Part shown: in pieces, positions 18,400 to 19,610 of the stretch | Numbering within the stretch: position 1 is the stretch's first letter | How the letters are laid out: each line of letters starts with the position of its first letter | NCBI GenBank assembly: GCA_012511995.1 | Contig: JAAZFA010000316.1 | Coordinates: 1-19,610, forward strand | DNA length: 19,610 nt | Direction: 5' to 3' | DNA from: Thermoproteota archaeon | GTDB taxonomy: Archaea > Thermoproteota > Bathyarchaeia > Bathyarchaeales > Bathycorpusculaceae | The notes under the pieces: model-generated | Told to the model about the DNA's origin: nothing | Seen by the model: the letters and a program-made list of their open reading frames with translations, nothing else | Database searches by the model: none | Position numbers and translations under genes: made by a program

Positions 18400-18427
18400 C
18401 ATATATTAATTTAAGCATATATTAATT
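18400..18427. repeat. Two exact 12-bp direct repeats, CATATATTAATT
   Basis: Copies at 18400-18411 and 18416-18427 are identical and start 16 bases apart. They overlap the -10 and spacer of the promoter candidate at 18414-18441, which is where a repressor operator would sit. The repeat is AT-only apart from the leading C, so chance cannot be excluded. Confidence 0.4.
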
Positions 18428-18441
18428 GTATTTCACATCAA
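18414..18441 (-). promoter_or_regulatory. Candidate sigma-70-type promoter for the operon
   Basis: Read on the minus strand, TTGATG (18441-18436) is followed after 16 bases by TATGCT (18419-18414). Each hexamer matches four of six consensus positions. It would give a leader of about 270 bases before gene A. AT-rich DNA here offers other possible -10 sites closer to the gene, so this is one candidate among several. Confidence 0.2.
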
Positions 18442-18999
18442 TTTTTTTAACTATCATTAAATTGTTTTATTCTTAAGATATTTTAAGTTGTTGAAAACTA
18501 AATTTATTTCTAAAACTTTATACAATAAACGTACAGCTCACGTTCTTAAGCATATGTGTTTATTTCATTTTTTTGATCGTTTATTCTTTTGTATGATGCC
18601 CAAGTTTTAGGCCGTTTAAATATGTTTTCTCCGTCTTCCTATTGGACAATCACCAAACTGTGCTCGAATTCATCAGTTTACAGTGTAAGTATTTCTTTCT
18701 AAATAAGATAAGGTACGCTCTGGGCAGTTGGTGTTTTTTGTGTTTATTCACTTTGGAAGAAATACAAAGCCTACGTAAGGGTCCAGACTTGGCTTTGGTG
18801 AATATTTTGTCGGTAGGTTTTGTTAGCTTATTAAGTCGAAAAGAAACTGATAGATTTCAGGTACTGAGCCTCTACGATTTAGCTGTGCGCTCGATGATAA
18901 GGGCAAGCTAACTAGGCAGTAAGGGATTACCGCATATCTTATTGGGCCTTGAGTGATGCAGAGGGAAGTTTGTAGCAGGTTGTCAAAAATAATACCAAC

Positions 19000-19313
19000 A
19001 TGTCTCAGTCATTGGCTTTACTGAGGGATAAAGATGTGGATTTGCAGACCGTACATAGCAGTTTTAATCAAATTTTTGTTGATAGTGTTTTTGTTAAATC
19101 TTTATTAATCTGTAAGATCTATTTGGTCGGTGGTTGTTTTTGAGCGGTTAAAGCATATTTTGAAGGATTGTCAGGGGTGGTAGATGCGGTTTCAGCTTGC
19201 TTCAAGTAAATGGTGGTGGATTTGGTTGTAGTAAAGTTCAAGATATTATTCATGCCGGCTCGCAAATCCATTACGTCACTGACAAAAGGATTTTATTCAA
19301 CCTTAATAAGTGA
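19000..19313 (+). pseudogene. Possible decayed gene fragment, interrupted by stops and a frame change
   Basis: From the ATG at 19000 the frame reads MSQSLALLRDKDVDLQTVHS and onward to a TGA at 19141-19143. It then continues in the same frame to a TAA at 19207-19209. A shift of one base at about 19206 opens a protein-like frame (VNGGGFGCSKVQDIIHAGSQ and onward) to TGA at 19311-19313. The pieces read as plausible protein but do not form an intact gene and lack a ribosome-binding site. I do not recognise the family. This may be a remnant of a gene lost or disrupted beside the cluster, or chance open frames. Confidence 0.25.
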
Positions 19314-19406
19314 GACAGTGGAACTTGGCTTGGCTGGTGGCTAACCACACTGCTCTGAAATCCCGAGCATAGCTAACTCCTAACAGCCATTAAAGACTGC
19401 ATAACA

Positions 19407-19452
19407 TTTTCCTAAAATGCATAAAATCCAAGTGTGACGCATTTTAGGAAAA
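19407..19452. repeat. Perfect 14-bp inverted repeat downstream of phnA
   Basis: TTTTCCTAAAATGC (19407-19420) and GCATTTTAGGAAAA (19439-19452) are exact reverse complements around an 18-base loop. It lies about 30 bases beyond the phnA stop on the minus strand, where a terminator is expected. The GC content of the stem is low and no U-tract of note follows on either strand. It may be a weak terminator or 3'-end stability hairpin, or a protein-binding palindrome. Confidence 0.6.
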
Positions 19453-19483
19453 ATAACTATATGTGATTATCGGACACTTAAAA

Positions 19484-19610
19484 TTAAACTTTCTTCATGA
19501 ACTCAGACTTAAGGTCCATGGCTTGGCCTTCAACGCGGCCAGAGATATTATGATCGCCTTCTTGTAGGCGAATCGATCTAACGCGAGTGCCTTGTTTTAA
19601 CACCATAGAG
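19484..19610 (-). CDS. phnA: PhnA/YjdM-family protein, C-terminal part (cut by the window edge)
   Basis: The last 41 residues are visible and end in TAA at 19484-19486. Segments [20 protein letters not shown] and [11 protein letters not shown] align closely, from memory, with the C-terminus of Escherichia coli PhnA (YjdM), which reads VVKQGTKVKNIRL-DGDHNI and KLKSEFVKKI. PhnA proteins are about 110 residues long, with an N-terminal zinc ribbon outside this window. Despite the name, PhnA is not part of the phosphonate C-P lyase machinery, and its role is poorly defined. It is a widespread chromosomal gene, so it probably marks the conserved edge beside the accessory cluster. It points toward the cluster. 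Confidence 0.9.
   Translation of the reverse strand, partial: SMVLKQGTRVRSIRLQEGDHNISGRVEGQAMDLKSEFMKKV

Larger units (their letters stand above)
18136..19483. other. Long AT-rich stretch without a convincing intact gene
   Basis: About 1.35 kb separate gene A from phnA. The left part (18136-18500) is very AT-rich and probably holds the operon leader and promoter. It also contains a short plus-strand ORF. From about 18640 to 19315 there are several coding-like stretches in plus-strand frames, each broken by stops or frame changes and without ribosome-binding sites. An 89-codon frame at 18642-18911 has only a TTG start with no Shine-Dalgarno, so I do not call it a gene. The right end carries a perfect inverted repeat near the phnA stop. 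I saw no tRNA, insertion sequence ends or CRISPR repeats. The simplest reading is a regulatory region plus decayed DNA. Confidence 0.6.

Noticed and set aside
18642..18911. 89-codon plus-strand frame beginning at TTG
   Set aside because: It has no ribosome-binding site, only a TTG start, and no family resemblance; it sits in DNA with other broken frames.
1..19610. CRISPR arrays, tRNA or rRNA genes, insertion sequences
   Set aside because: No regularly spaced repeats, cloverleaf or rRNA sequence, transposase or terminal inverted repeats were recognised on reading both strands.

Overview
The window is AT-rich bacterial DNA dominated by five consecutive minus-strand genes (18135 down to 236). 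Four encode large proteins of 636 to 1916 residues, and the last encodes a small glycosyltransferase-like protein. The right edge carries the C-terminal part of a PhnA/YjdM-type protein with a proteobacterial-looking sequence. Together with the low GC and the Shine-Dalgarno leaders, this suggests an AT-rich gammaproteobacterium, perhaps Legionellales-like. That placement is an inference from one 41-residue fragment.

Layout: bases 1-56 hold the end of an unidentified plus-strand gene, followed by a symmetric, probably bidirectional intrinsic terminator (75-108). From right to left on the minus strand come gene A (18135-12385, 1916 aa, alpha-helical N-terminal half plus a beta-rich DUF6603-like half), gene B (12360-8557, 1267 aa), gene C (8534-3153, 1793 aa), gene D (3026-1116, 636 aa) and gene E (1108-236, 290 aa). 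Gaps are 24, 22, 126 and 7 bases, there are no internal terminators, and all genes share one strand. This looks like a single operon of about 17.9 kb ending at the terminator near base 100. Bases 18136-19483 contain no convincing intact gene. They hold the likely operon control region, a short plus-strand ORF, stop-interrupted coding-like fragments and a perfect 14-bp inverted repeat, and then the 3' end of phnA. The two flanking genes point toward the cluster from both sides, so the cluster sits between convergent genes, a common place for accessory insertions.

Function: B, C and D carry motifs that I recognise from large, widely scattered, functionally uncharacterised bacterial protein families that I recall occurring together. 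Examples are LLWREFPTDQRGSYFRKF in B, HPYGLLP and a PQSLLLALHP block in C, and DPLWMLTRQWQFGRF in D. A adds a DUF6603-like domain with its FSVGGFHPQYKP signature. None has a signal peptide, transmembrane segment or Walker motif that I can see, so they are probably cytoplasmic or peripheral and act as parts of a large assembly. E has a GT-A-like DTD motif and is coupled to D by a ribosome-binding site overlapping D's stop codon, which suggests it modifies a cluster product. I know of no assigned function for this set. The cluster is the candidate undescribed system in this window.
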